Made by a program: the position numbers and the translations under genes. From contig MNCI01025442.1 in the NCBI GenBank assembly GCA_015680685.1, positions 322,112 through 386,111 of the forward strand: DNA of 64,000 nucleotides. Direction: 5' to 3'. The first letter of the stretch is position 1. Each line of letters opens with the position of its first letter. This DNA is from Gnetum montanum (Eukaryota; Streptophyta; Gnetopsida; Gnetales; Gnetaceae). The notes under the pieces are model-generated. The model was not told the origin of the DNA. It worked only from the letters and a program-made list of their open reading frames with translations, and did no database searches. Of the stretch, positions 23,031 through 35,363 are shown one piece after another.

Positions 23031-24010
23031 TACCATGATGACTCACCAAAAACTCATCCTTGTGTTATATAGGAGGAACAAAGTTCATTACAAAAATTAT
23101 GGGTTGACTAGGACTAGAATGACTAACATGATAAGTATGAATGCTACATTAAAAAATTTATTCAAGTGGATGCATTACAAAATGAGAAAGAGAGACTAGA
23201 GAGATATCAAAGTTTGTAAAATTGTAGGAGTCTTTAAAGATTTGTTGATGATGAATCTTCTAGTTATTGCTAGCGGTGGTAGACTTTCTAACCTGGATTT
23301 TTGTTATGTTGATGCTTCTCTTTTATGCAGAACATTCATAAAGAATGGACTAAAAATTCTCCTCCATGTCCCATGGGTTCAGCAAACATGTGATGTTGGA
23401 GCTCTAATCATTATATATGCTACTTATTTGTCCATGGGAATCTCATCCTTTATTCTTCTTTTGGCCTCTTTTCCTTGCCTTGCAAAAGACCTTCAACCTT
23501 AGGCTTTTCTTTTAGCATTCCTTATAATCACCAAAGGATCAATGTTAATTTTGGTAAATTTTCCTTAATAATTAATCCTTTATGGATCCCTTAGTTAGCT
23601 TAAAATTCAAAAAAAATTTAACATTTAGGCTCAAGGTGATTTCATAATAATGCTTCGCAAGGCTCTAAGGTAACTAAACTCATCAAGTTGTTCACATTAT
23701 TTTGATTATTATTACTATTAGTTACCATAATATTCAAAAATGGGATGTTAGAAAAATTTCAAAAATTACATTCCTAACCCCCCCATGATAAATAAGCTTA
23801 ACTCCAGAAGCACACAAGTTTTCAAACAATTAAAACCAAAGGTCTGGGTTATCAGATGGCCAAAAAATTTAGAATTTAGAATTTAGAGGAAATTTCAATA
23901 TAGAAGCATTAAAGATAATTTGAAATTAATGAGAAGTAGCCATGAAAGCATTCATAAATATAGAGAAGTAATCCATGACACTCTTGAAGATATGAGGTTT
24001 GATTCAAAGG
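23031..24010 (-). other. 3' non-coding region of element F, left part
   Basis: The block aligns with the corresponding region of element D (14580-15580), for example around TGTTATGTTGATGCTTCTCT. The aORF is not present. It is cut at 24010 by the G/B composite and resumes at 36189. Confidence 0.7.
24006..24010. repeat. Target-site duplication AAAGG of the G/B composite, left copy
   Basis: AAAGG directly precedes TGATGAG at 24011. The same five bases directly follow the LTR end at 36183. Joining the two flanks gives TTCAAAGGCATGATCAAC, which matches the uninterrupted element D (TTCAAAGCCTTGATCAAC, near 15590). Confidence 0.85.
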
Positions 24011-24866
24011 TGATGAGCAGCGAGGTACCCCTACACCCAACCATACGAATCACAAGTGTTCACACACAATTTGGTTGAATTTGATGCATGGAACTAGTTG
24101 TGCATCTAAATTGTTATTCTTTGATCGTAGTTCACTGTCTTTCCACTTAAACTAGTGGTAGCTTTGTCATGTATGGTTTAGTCCAAAGTGGGGCATATGA
24201 TTGATGTTGTCTAGCCCTATGCTACTTCTAATGACAATAAAGAGATACATAATTAAGCTAATTAACAAAGGAAAGTAGAATCTAAACTAGCCTGTGTGCA
24301 ATGAATATCCATTTCTAATCATTTGCACATGCCTTAGACTTCGTGTAACTACTACTGAGATTGCCTAGCATATGTCATTGGGCTTACCAAATGATACACT
24401 ACTGGGTTACCAAGTAGTTGCACTTAAGTGCTTGCAATTAGTTATACTCATTCTACTTAATGACAAGAATAAAAAATAGTAATAAATGGAACCATGAACC
24501 AAGGAAAATGGTAAACAATTAAATAATTGGAAGCAATAATAAATCTAAGTGGATGTTATAATGATGAAACTAATCTCAATCTTTATTTTAGGTTATGTTA
24601 CATGTCCAAGTACATCACACTTGAATAAAGATGCCATGCAATCACAAACATCACACTATGGGCATGCACTGGGAAATGATAGAACTTGAAATCACAAAGC
24701 TAAGAAATACTATCTAAAAACCATCAACAAAACTCTATTCCAACCATGCACCTAAGTGTTGTATTTATAGGCTATCATGGAAGAGACAATATCAAATATC
24801 TTACATTATTTCTTGGGATCGATATCACGTATTCAATATCAGAGTTGACAAAATCATGATTCATCA
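24011..24866 (-). repeat. Antisense LTR of arm G
   Basis: It begins TGATGAGCAGCGAGGTACCCC and ends ATGATTCATCA in + orientation, followed by TACCTCCACAACTG, the complement of a polypurine tract. It is therefore a 3' LTR in antisense. U3 has GATATT/GATATC modules near 24785-24845. Its R region (rc: GTACTTGGACATGTA, AATAAAGATTGAGATTA) groups with A and H, not with B. Confidence 0.9.
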
Positions 24867-26220
24867 TACCTCCACAACTGAATGAAACTCATCCTCAAGT
24901 TAAACAAAATGAGGAACAATTTCTTTACAAAATATTGGAAAGGTATAGAATTATTGATTGACTCAAGAAAATAAACAAATTGACTCTTACATGTCATAGT
25001 GGTGTTTTACAAAATTTTGAACACAAAATTACAAGACACAAAACCATGGAAGCTCATGTAGTTCCTAAAGATGGTGGCTCCTCCATCGGTTACTTCTCTT
25101 TGTCACTAGGCTTCTAAAATTTGTAGCGGTTGAGTAGAGCCTACAACTTTTCTTCCTCTATCCTTGGATCATGTACTATTCAAGTCACTGAACTGATGTG
25201 TGCTGGCACCGGTATGTCCCATGGACACAGTAGCTGTGGAAATATTTTGTTGGCCTTCATGTATGAGGTGAAAAACTATCGTCATTCCTCCTTAAAGGCT
25301 CTAGCTTTTTCTTTCAACTCATTATGATCTGTTAGTCTCCTGGCTAGGTCTAAGGTTACGTCCTTTTGTCCATGGTAGCGAGCTTTGATCACCTCCAGTT
25401 TTGAGTTTGCTACATGGATTTTTTATAAAGTATCTTTTTTGTCTGCAAACTCTTTCTCATATAATGCATAGGTGGTAGCTACCTACTACTCTAATTCATT
25501 TCTAGGTCAATCTATTATTAACATGGCAAGGTTAGCATATCAATGGTTATTCAATGCCATGTATTCCTTTAAATCCTCAATTTGTAGGTCTTTATTCTTC
25601 ACTTTTGCTTAGTGGACCAGTGCCTAACTATTCAAGATGGGCTACCAATCAGGAATTTGTGCTAACACAACTTTGATACAGGCTTTTTCCATTTGGATTA
25701 TTTTTCATTGATATGCTTATACATCCAAACCTAGTCCCAAAAGTGTTCCTTTAGCTTTTCATGCTTTTTGGCCTCATTCTGCCATGCGCTTATTTCAATT
25801 GTAGAATTTTGTCGAATTGCATAGACCTCCTCTATTGAGAGGGATTGGTTCCCTTTGGCCAATCTATTAATGTCTTGGTTGACCCTCACTAGTTGTTCTT
25901 TCAACTATTGGACACTTTCTTTTCTATAGTAGTCAATTGTACATTATCTGTAGGAAGTTGTTTATTTTCTTCTTGTATGATGGTTAATGCCTTCTTGTGG
26001 GCATATGCCTAAGCATCAACAGCTGAGGCATTCTAGATTGCCTTTTCCTTTTCTTTCTTGGTAGCTTTATTCTTTTTAATTAATTTCTTTAGTTGCTATA
26101 TTCTAAATTGGTCTAGTTGGTTAGGTGTGACAAACTAGGTAGGGTCCCATCTTTTAGCTCTTAGGGTGGCCAGCTCTTGTTGCAAGCATTGCACTTTAGC
26201 TTCTGCATGTTCCACCTTGG
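24867..26220 (-). pseudogene. Arm G internal sequence: decayed aORF, C-terminal part
   Basis: Antisense to the main direction of B. On the minus strand it gives a Q/E/K-rich, heptad-like sequence with blocks such as QLKEQLVRVNQDINRLA and SIEEVYAIRQNSTIE. These align with the coiled-coil half of the aORFs in C (54000-54450) and J (39470-39640). Stops are frequent. The N-terminal half is missing because the sequence ends at the junction with element B near 26220. About 24867-25090 is the untranslated stretch next to the LTR. Confidence 0.6.
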
Positions 26221-26405
26221 GCACATAGGTTGGGCATTAGTTTTTGTCACTATGTTCATTTTGACATCTATGAGATATATGTGGGCCTATAAATATAACA
26301 CTTAGGCACACATGTTGGACATTAGTTTTTGTTACTATGTTCATTTTAACATCTATGGGATATGTGTGGGCTTATAAATATAACGATTGGGTACATGGGT
26401 TGGGC
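26221..26405 (+). repeat. 85-bp tandem duplication of the LTR promoter segment
   Basis: Unit starts at 26221, 26306 and 26391 (third partial). Each full unit runs from GCACA.A.GTTGG.CATTAG through CTATAAATATAAC or TTATAAATATAAC. The 5' LTR therefore carries two TATA boxes, at about 26288-26298 and 26373-26383. The 3' LTR of B has a single copy. Confidence 0.85.
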
Positions 26406-27098
26406 ATTAGTTTTTGCCATAGAGTAATGAAGTTCTTGTAGTTTAGCCATTCCAGAGTTAGAATATTTCTAAGTGCTCACAACAGGAGTTTGAGTGTGTA
26501 TGGATCTTTGTTTGAGCACTGATGTACCTAAGCATAGCAATGTGATAGAAATAAAGATAAGCCCTTTTGATAATCCTTGTAACACTAAGAATAGATTAAT
26601 GTTTCTTTTTATGCATTTAATATTCATATAGTTTACTTTAATGCACTTTAATTATGCAATTAATTTCCAGTTGTTAATGAACACAAGCATGACCACTTCG
26701 AGCATACATGTAGTGCTTGGTAACCTAAAAATGCTTAATGTTTGATAACCCAGTAGCACTATATGCATTTAGGATGTATTTGAAGGGTGGGAATGGGTAC
26801 TTGCGTTAGGCTAGCTAGGCAGTCGATTAATTAGATATTAAATTCTTCTACCTTTCATTGTTGTTCTAGGAAATTAAGCTTATAAAATATAAAATGATAA
26901 AAATCATATACCTTAGTTGCACTTAACCATACACTTATACCTCACAAGTGGAATTGAGAAGACAATGATCACCTTGATTAGGCTTCACTTCCTAGAACTA
27001 GTGTACTTAGGAACTTAAGGTTTGTAGAGTTTGACTGAATTGTGTATGCATGCTTGTGATTCATATGGTTGGGCATAGGGGTACCTCACTGCTCATCA
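26221..27098 (+). repeat. 5' LTR of element B, truncated in U3
   Basis: From 26391 onward it aligns well with B's 3' LTR (from about 35480) to the end GGTACCTCACTGCTCATCA. The U3 start with the GATATC array is missing and replaced by arm G. AATAAAGAT follows R near 26552. Confidence 0.85.
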
Positions 27099-27099
27099 T

Positions 27100-27117
27100 T
27101 GGCACCATTGTAGGGGA
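27100..27117 (+). other. Primer-binding site of element B (decayed)
   Basis: TGGCACCATTGTAGGGGA begins two bases after the LTR end and keeps 14 of 18 positions of the tRNA-Asp type site. Confidence 0.75.
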
Positions 27118-27259
27118 CCTTTAGTTGTTACATGCGCTATCTAGGATTTAGTGGAAATTATTCAAAATCATTGAAATAAACCTTAGAGTCATATCATATA
27201 TTAAAATTACTACAATAATTTTAAAGAGCACATTGCATTTTTATTTTTTCTAAAATAAG

Positions 27260-29770
27260 ATGTCTTCTTCTCATAGGAGTGATTCTTTGCCCAAGCTTGA
27301 TGAAGTACATCAGCAGGTGCCCCAACAATATGGAGTGGTATATGCTAATCCTGATGAGTATGTATTCAATTTCACCTTCATCTTACACTAGGATGAACAA
27401 CTACAGTGGTGTGACATGGAGGGAAACATCATGTTGCTGCTAGATTGATTCGTTCTTGCAATGCTCCAACAAATGCTTATATGATTAGGTCTTCAAGGAC
27501 TTCATGCTGAGTACGTTGTGTAGGATAGTGCCACTAGGGATTATCATCCCACTGAGGCACAACATCTTAGGAATCAATAGCTAGAATAGTGCTATGAATT
27601 TGCAAAGGGAAAGTGGTTCATTGATTCCCCATTCTTGTTGTACCAAAAAGATGATGGAGAATCCTTCTTTGGGGGTTTTCCATTTAGTAAAATTCCTCTC
27701 TTTGACTTTGGTAAAGGAGGTCAAAACTAGAACTTGCAATCCATAATCCACAATCCTAGTTCTAGTAAGAATGGATCCAATGACAAAGTAGGATCCAAGG
27801 AGGAGAGTTAGGGCATGGATGTAGACAAGAAACAAGATCATGATCATGGCTGTGATCACTAAAGATGGGATAGTAGGCACCATGATGGTGCTAGTCCTCA
27901 TTTTCACCTTCATCATCATTTTCTTCCTCTTTTGGCTCTGACCACAACTACAGGGGCTGTGATCATGATGAAGGTAACTGATGAGACTGAATTGATTAAA
28001 GGGATCATTAGGCAAGTTAAGACTAGGAACACGGGCATTCAAGAGAGACCTATCACCATGAGTGAAGGGGTAGTAGAGGGAATTATAGGTACCAAAATCA
28101 TGGCCTCAATGAGTCTTTGCTTGCTACTTGAAGTATGCTAAACATTGCAGAGGTAGTATGAATTTTCACAAGGCATATAAAGGATAGCTAAATTAAGAGG
28201 TTAGACATGAACAATATCTCTTGGTTCGAAGGGGGATATAAGTTGGATCCATAGAATCATCTCCAAGCTTTTAAAGATGCATGTACCTTATAGAATATAA
28301 AAAATGAGTGGCAAAAGCTTAAGTTGTTTCCAAAGATGCTCATTAAAGAAGCAAAAAATTGTTACCAGTCCTTAGAACTAGAATTTATTAGATGATGGAG
28401 TACAATGCTTGAATTTTTTAATGAGAAATATTAGACATACTCTCAAGTGTCCAACTTGAAGAGGTAGATCTAAGGATGGAATAAGGGATACACAAACCCT
28501 TGGATGCTACCATAGGCCACTACTATTCCTTATTGCATAGATGTCCTAACCATGGTTATTCTCAATTGGACCAACTTCACCACATTATAGATGGAATTTG
28601 ATTAGAAATGAGGAGAAGTCTTAGCATCTATTCCAGAGGGAAATTATCAAAATTAAATGCTTGTCAGATCCAAAGATTGATTAAGTAGGTAGCAAAAGAA
28701 GAAGGAGAACTAAGAAAATGGAAAAGTGTAGAGGAGTACAACCATGATCCTTCAATTCTTAAGAGAGGTTCGATTTGGTGATAATGAGGAAGAATCATCA
28801 CTTGATGAGATGGTGAATTAGAAAACCTTACTATTTCAAAAATCTCAATCTAAAATTATAGCCAAGGTTGATCAGTTATGGGGCTCCATTGATAGCAAAT
28901 TTCAAGCTGTCCTAAAAATTACTAAAGAGTCCAAAGAACAAGGTAGTGATTGTGAGCATAGGAGGCACAAGGAAGTTGAATGTACCAATCAAAGAGGTAA
29001 AGGAAGATTGCTACAATTGAGGAAGTTACAAGAACTGACTTAGATGATGATGGTGGGAGTGACATCTACCATTATGAACATCCTAAGGGATGTTATCCCA
29101 TAGTGTTACACTTATAAGAGTTTACAGTGTATGTCCTAAATCCATGATTAGCATAGAGGAAAATACTTAGATGATTGTCTTATCGCCAAAGTAATTCAAG
29201 GTAGTTTTACTAGCAACAATAGTATTATCCAAGTGGAACTCCACCACAACCATATGAGTAGTATCAATAGTGGTAGTAACCATAGTCATGGGTGTTGGCA
29301 CCACCAAGGTAGCAATACCCTTATAGACAACCCAATCCATATGGTTATTACATTTTGCAACCTTTGTCTTCATGTGACTCTTCTAGTCATGTTTCTACTT
29401 TCCAACGTCACTACTATCCTCTTGATTCTTATCGAACTCATTCTCCACATGTAAGGAGGGATACCATCTTATCCTCCTCTTGCTCTTGCACATCTTCCTC
29501 CACCCTCAACATAGCTACCACCTACTTCATCTATGTAGGATGAACTCCTAGCTCAATCGCAACAACAAAATCCTACCAGGGTCGTTACCTATAACTAGTT
29601 CATCAACCAAGTGGTTAGGACACTTGATCAAAGAAACAACCTTTCTTCTAATCCCACAATGCACCTAAGCCCTCACCTACACCTACCGTTGATAACCCTA
29701 TTTCTCCATCTCCCTCTGTATCAACTTCCTTCAAGTTACCTTCAAACCAAATTCCATCCCAAATCCATAC
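27260..29770 (+). pseudogene. gag: gag of element B (decayed)
   Basis: Start ATG 27260 (MSSSHRSDSLPKLDE). An amber codon at 27389-27391 interrupts the N-terminal domain; element C has the same stop at the same position. The capsid core is at about 28195-28620 (LDMNNISWFEGGYKLDP, WQKLKLFPKML, EPLDAT, NHGYSQLDQLHHI). A Q/K/E segment and a knuckle-like YHYEHPKGC near 29075 follow. A further shared stop is in HL*E (29113-29118). The proline-rich tail extends to protease. Long minus-strand frames over 27580-28040 are shadows of this gene. Confidence 0.7.
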
Positions 29771-30260
29771 TGTTATGCTCACTCATGCTATATCTAGTTG
29801 GATTTGGGTTGGCAAACTTCCTAAGAAATTAGCTAATGTTGGAAGTTCTCTAATTTATTTGCAAATTTCTGAGAATAAACCATGTAAGGATCTCCTTGAT
29901 TTAGGCTCCACTATTAACTTGATTTCTCATGAAATGTATATTATGTGAAAGCTACCTCCTCTCAAGAAGAGCAACATCAAATTAGAATTGGTAGACTAGT
30001 CCATCACTATTCCATTGGAAATAGTGAAAGACATTATGATCACTATCTGTGGGTGGTCTTATCCTATTGATTTCTTAATGATCAAGGTGGAGAACTACTT
30101 CAAAATAATCATGGGAAGGGCATGGCTAAGCACCATTAATGCAAGAATGGGTAGTAGAGATCTTTCTATAGAAATATCTAAAGAAAATGCATTTGGAAAG
30201 ATTGAGAAAAAGCGTGTTCCATGCATCACATATAGTGATACAGGGTGCAATTATGTGTAG
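29771..30260 (+). pseudogene. pro: Aspartic protease of element B (decayed)
   Basis: Retropepsin-like segment. The active-site region reads LLDLGSTINLIS near 29892-29928 (DLG in place of the usual D-S/T-G seen in C), then CGWSYPIDFLMIKV, then IIMGRAWLS (flap and ILGR-type block). The end is PCITYSDTGCNYV at 30216-30257. It is interrupted by stops near 29948 and 29998. The family cleaves the Gag-Pol precursor. Confidence 0.7.
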
Positions 30261-31640
30261 AAAATTTGATAAGTGAAATGAGCATCCATCTCTGCATGCA
30301 AGCGGTGTGCACTAGAAGCATATATTCAAAGGTATTTGTACATAGTAGCCACAAAATAAGAGGACACCCAATGGCTAACTGCTAATCCTGAAAGCATCAT
30401 ACTTTTCATGGAATGTGCTGAGAGCTTAACATGTGCATATGTTATTGGCATGGATGAACTAGATCAAGTTCATCACCAAATCTTTGATAATGCAAATGAT
30501 GATACCTATTGGGGAGAGTTGGAAATTCCTAAAAATTTCAAGTAAGAGCCAATTGAATTAAAAAATCTATAGGCTGGCATGAAATATATGTTCTTAAAAA
30601 TGAAAAGTTGATAATAATCAATGCCAATCTCACTCCAAAATAGAAACAAATGTTGCTGAATGTAGTTAAAAAAATGGCTAGTAGCCTTTGCTTGGTCATA
30701 TCTCGAACTCATAGGGATTGATCCTAGGATATGCTAGCATTGTATCTACATCGAGTCAGCCATGAAGCCAAAGAGGTAGCCACAAAAATGATTAAATTTC
30801 AAATTGAAGTGGATCATCAAGGAGGAAATTGAATAACTCCCCAAGGCAAGATTCATTTATTCTATTGTGGATAGGGAGTGGATTAGCCCACTCGTGATTG
30901 TACCAAAGAAAGGGAACAAATGGTAGGTCTATATTGATTTTTGACTACTAAATATGGTAACATTCAAGGATCATTTTCCATTGCCATTCATTGATCAGGT
31001 GTTAAACACAATATTTGGACATTGCTACTATAGTTTTCTAGATGGTTATAGTGGCTATAACTGAATCAAAATCTAGAAGACTAGGCCAAAACAACATTTG
31101 CATATTGTAAGATGCCTTTTGATCTATGCAATTCTCTTGCTACATTCCAATGTCTAGTCATAAGCATTTTTCAACTATAGATCAGTAGTGGTGTGGAAGT
31201 CTTCATGGATAACTTCTCTACCTATGAAGCTACATTTGAGTAAGTTTTGGACCACCTTGAGTGAGTATTAAAAAGATGTGTTAAAGAAAATGTATTGCTT
31301 AATTGGAAAAGGAGCCATTTGATGGTTTAGGAGGGCATCATGTTGGGGCATAGAAATTACAAGCAGAATTTTAGGTTGAACTTGAAAAAATAAGGGTTAT
31401 CCAAGGAATTACCTACCAACCAAAAATCATCAAAGATGTTTGGTCATTCCTTAGACAAACTGGCTACTACCAATGACTCATAGAGAATTTCTCTAAGATT
31501 GTAAAACTATTGGTTGAGCTGACAAAGAAATATGCTCCATTTGTTTGGACCACAAAATGTGAAAAAGCATTCCAACAACTAAAAAACAAACTTGTAGAAA
31601 CTCCAATTCTATAAGCATCCAATTAGTTTAGCCCATTCCA
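30261..31640 (+). pseudogene. Reverse transcriptase of element B (decayed)
   Basis: RT blocks in order: WISPLVIVPKK near 30880-30912, FPLPFIDQVLNTIF near 30980-31020, FLDGYSGYN near 31036-31065, and EVFMDNFS at 31196-31219. The last corresponds to the catalytic FMDDFS of element C with the second Asp changed to Asn. Numerous stops and at least one frameshift (after 31070, where C has DQAKTTF) are present. The linker between protease and RT (30261-30850) includes a conserved W.ELEIP.NF segment. Confidence 0.7.
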
Positions 31641-32010
31641 TGTTATGAAAAATGCATCAAATTATGCATTGGGAGTCATGCTTACATAGATGGATGACAA
31701 GAAATGTCAATATTATATCCATTGCACAAGCTAAAGCATTATGGGTGTACAATTGAACTACACCACAAAAAAAGAATTGATGGTAGTGGTGTTTGCTCTA
31801 GAGAAGTTTAGGTATTATGTGCTTGGACACAAAGTGTTTTTGCACATGGACCATAGTGCCATATGCTTCTTAATGAATAAGTTAACTATGAGCCTCCATG
31901 TCATATGGTGGCTGGTGATCTTAGAAGAATTTGATCTCATGATGGTAGATAGAAAGGAAACTAAGAATGTGGTCGTTGATCACTTGTCTTGGTTGTGATG
32001 GGACAATAAA
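31641..32010 (+). pseudogene. RNase H of element B (decayed)
   Basis: NASNYALGVML replaces the DASNYALGA block of element C near 31648. The frame 31741-31998 gives VQLNYTTKKELMVVVFALEK, RYYVLGHKVFLHMDHSA and a closing VVDHLSWL, the standard Ty3/gypsy RNase H to connection pattern. The Asp-to-Asn change at the first block would remove a catalytic acid. Confidence 0.7.
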
Positions 32011-32089
32011 GAGAAAGAAAGTCCACTACCTGATCTATTTCTTAATGAACTCCTCTTTGTCGGGGCTATAACTAAATAATTACCTGTAG

Positions 32090-33345
32090 ATCCTTAATGG
32101 TATGATGACATTCTCACCTATCTCCTTAGTTAAGAGATGTCACAAGGGTTGGACCATCGGAAGAAACAATAGTTTCTTCACTAGGTAACATGCTTCATGA
32201 AGATTAATGGAAACCTCTACAAGGTGTGCATCAATGGCCTAGTTTGATGGTGTATCCTTGATACTGACTAACTGCACATTCTCCAAGATGCTCATAAGGG
32301 TCCTTGTGGGAACCACTATGCTAAGAGATGCATGGCCATTAAAATCTTGATGGTAGGGTATTATTGGCCAACAATCTTTAGGGATGCTTACCAATATGTT
32401 CACTCTTGTGAACAATGCCAATGAGATGATGGAATGACTACTTGAATAAAGAGACCTCAACAATGGATCCAACCACTAAAACCATTTGACATCTGGGGCA
32501 TTGGTTTCATGGGCCCCATTGTGCCCATGTCAAATGGAAGGGTGTACATCATAGTCACTGTTGACTATTATACAAAATGGGTAGAAGTAGTAGCCATCAT
32601 CAACTATACATCTTCTATTGTTGCTTGATTTGTACAACAAAATGTTGTAAATAGGTTTGGGGTGCCACATGCTTTAATCTCTAATAATGGAACTCACTTT
32701 ATAGGCACTACTTTTTGGAAGCTTATGCAACGCTTGGGGTTGGACATAAACTCACAACATCCTACCTCCCCCAAGCCAATGATTAAGTTGAGGCTACCAA
32801 TAGGGAAATCAAAAAGATTCTAACAAGAACTATCAACAAATATAGGAAAGATTGGAGCAAAAATCTCAATGATGCCCTTTGGGCCTATCATTAAACATGA
32901 AAAATTCCTATAGGCTACTCTCCCTATGAGCTAGTGCATGGAAAAGTACCAACACTTCCTATTCAATTCGAGCTCCGTACACTTTCAATAGCCTATGACC
33001 TTGACCTTGACTTAAGTTTATCATAGAAAGAAAGACTAATGAATCTTAACTTATTAGATGAAAATAAATTGGTAGCCCTATCATCTAATAAGTTGCACAA
33101 GGAATACAAAAAAAAGCACCATGACCTTAGAATTAGGAAGGTTAACTTTCAACTAGGAGGTAAAGTCCTCTACTAGAATCCCACACATATACCTCAATGA
33201 AGTAAGTTCCAAACATTGTGGCAAGGACCTTACATCATTTACAAAATTTTTTCTTTTGGGGCCATGTTGATCTACAAACCTGAGAGCCTAGATAAGAAAC
33301 AGTTGGTTAACATACAATAAGTCAAACCTTTTCATGAGCCTAAGT
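32090..33345 (+). pseudogene. Integrase of element B (decayed)
   Basis: The zinc-binding region is visible (DAHKGPCGNHYAKRC, IKILMVGYYWP, CEQCQ) at about 32288-32415. In the core the first Asp is lost (WGIGFMGP), the second is Asn (SNNGTHF), and the Glu is kept in another frame ([15 protein letters not shown] at 32790). A frameshift lies near 32740. The C-terminal region (FQTLWQGPYIIYK, LVNIQ.VKPF) runs to 33330. This copy cannot encode an active integrase. Confidence 0.75.
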
Positions 33346-35022
33346 AAGCCAATGCACCAAACACCTCATTGGATGTACAACTATGCTCAATATTTTGGAT
33401 CTCCTCCTTTCAACTTAGTCACGGGGAAGATTGCCATCCATGCTAACTATATAAGTGGCTCTTCAATTTTTCATCTTTTTGTTTTACACCTTGTTACTTT
33501 TGCAACTTTTTATTTTACACATTCTTTATCTTACAACCCTTTTTTTCCATTATTAATTTTTCAACATTATTAGTATGTTTTATTTTTCTTAAATATTTTA
33601 AAATTTCTTATATATTTTCCTTTATTTGGATATGATTTTCTTATTATGTTTTAATAATGCCATGTCATATTACCATTTGGGTACAATGTGATTTGATTGA
33701 TGTGGGCATGTGTTATCCAGTTATTTGATTATTGGTGTCTGGATTCTAGCTTTGAATTTTACTACTAATAATTACGACATGGTTTCTTTTTCATGCAATA
33801 AGTACTCAGTCCATAACATCCACCCATCCATAAACTCTATGATTTTTCTTATTCTGGAAATGTGCAGTCCCTTGTTCATTAATAAAACTTTACCAAACTT
33901 ATGACCTTGGTAGTTTTTAGAATTGGAAAGGATTCAAAGGTTTGAATAGGGTGTGACCTCAGGGGGATTCAGTACTCTTTGTGACTTTTTTCTTACTTGG
34001 GTGCATGTGTGTTTTCATGGATTTCTTACTCTTCTATGTCAACCAATAAAAGGAAGTTAAATAAGTCTTTGCATGGTGTGGTTCCCATTTAAAAAATAAA
34101 AATGATGGAAAATCAAAGAAGATCCCTTAGAAAAAATAAACTAGCTACAAGCATTGGTTATGGAACTAGAAAGACATTTTACCCATGCCTGAAGGTCCCC
34201 TCTAACTAAGTCCCTTCTTCACTTGCTACCTCTCTTTTCTTCTCTAATAAGGAATGGTGGTTATCTTGTGTGAGCACTCTTGTGTCTTAGGGGGGTGGAC
34301 TAGTCTTAGAATGGTGATGCAATGTCACTGAACATGGTTGATTTTGGTTTGGACTAAGGTTGGATTTTATTAGGTCATTTAACCACAAAATTCACAAGGG
34401 ACTTCATGTAACCTTAATTAGGAACTCCATTCCATGCACTCTCTCATCCGTTTATGCTTTCCATGTTTCAGCTCACTACTGGTTTCATGTTCTTATTTGA
34501 TGTCTTGGTTTGATGTGTCAAAATTCTTAGGTAGTTTCTTTTGGGTTTTTGTACTTAACTTTCCATACCCATTAATAATTCATGGGACCCATAGACTCCT
34601 CATTTTGAAGTTATGAAAGGGAAATAAAAGGCCTATGCCTACTTTGGGGAGGATCCACTTGCATACCTTTTGGTTGGGTTAGTTAAGTTCTTTATGCTTG
34701 GACATTCTTATAATCAAATCCTTTTGTGTACACCATTAATGACATCCAATTATGCACATCATCATAACATTTCTCAATGAAATCCTTTTTCTATTGTTAT
34801 GAATTCTTAACCCTCTTCAAGTATTTCATTATGTTTGGACTTCCTTGAATTTAATGGCCTGCTTATCCATTTCATCCTCTTCTTCAGTTTTTCCACCAAC
34901 ACTATTAACAAATTCAATCCATGATAATCACAGCCTAGCCAAGTGTAACCATTGACGAGACAAGGTACTTAAAAGTTATATGTTACACACATCACACTAA
35001 TCCATGGTTTTGTTGTGATTAG
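33346..35022 (+). other. 3' non-coding region of element B
   Basis: It begins T-rich after integrase (33460-33640), like A, C and J. The stretch GCATGGTGTGGTTCCCATTT near 34073 is present once, while C has it twice. It ends at TTGTGATTAG (35013-35022), homologous to the acceptor-like site before the aORF in A, C and J. No gene is seen. Confidence 0.65.
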
Positions 35023-35200
35023 AGTGGGAAGTGTGGACTGAAAGCAGGATTGTCTTTACTAAGGAAGAAGCAGTAGCACCATGTGATGAAGATTGTTCAT
35101 GCTTGTTGGATCTTCTCTATCACTCTTCAGCTACCATAGGAGTTGGATGTTAGTTTTTTCTAGGGTGTTCAATTCTATTTTCATGAACATCCAATTTTGA
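35023..35200 (+). pseudogene. Remnant of the aORF of element B
   Basis: Only about 170 bases remain after the acceptor-like TTGTGATTAG. The initiating ATG position reads AGTG. Neither the conserved WY.GE..FW segment nor the coiled coil is left, so most of the aORF has been deleted. 35200-35353 is untranslated sequence shared with A, C and G next to the polypurine tract. Confidence 0.45.
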
Positions 35201-35363
35201 AAAAGATTGTAAATCCATACACTTTGGCACTTAGAATTTGTTTGTTCCATCTATGTCAAGTTTGCATGTCAATCAATAATACCATACCTTTCTAATATTT
35301 TGTAAGGAAATTGTTCCTCTTTTTGTTCACTCAAGGATAAGTTTTCATTCATTTGTGGGGGTG

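Noticed and set aside
27581-28042. Long open frame on the minus strand (153 codons)
   Set aside because: It overlaps the gag of element B on the opposite strand, has no recognisable motif, and is explained by the composition of gag.
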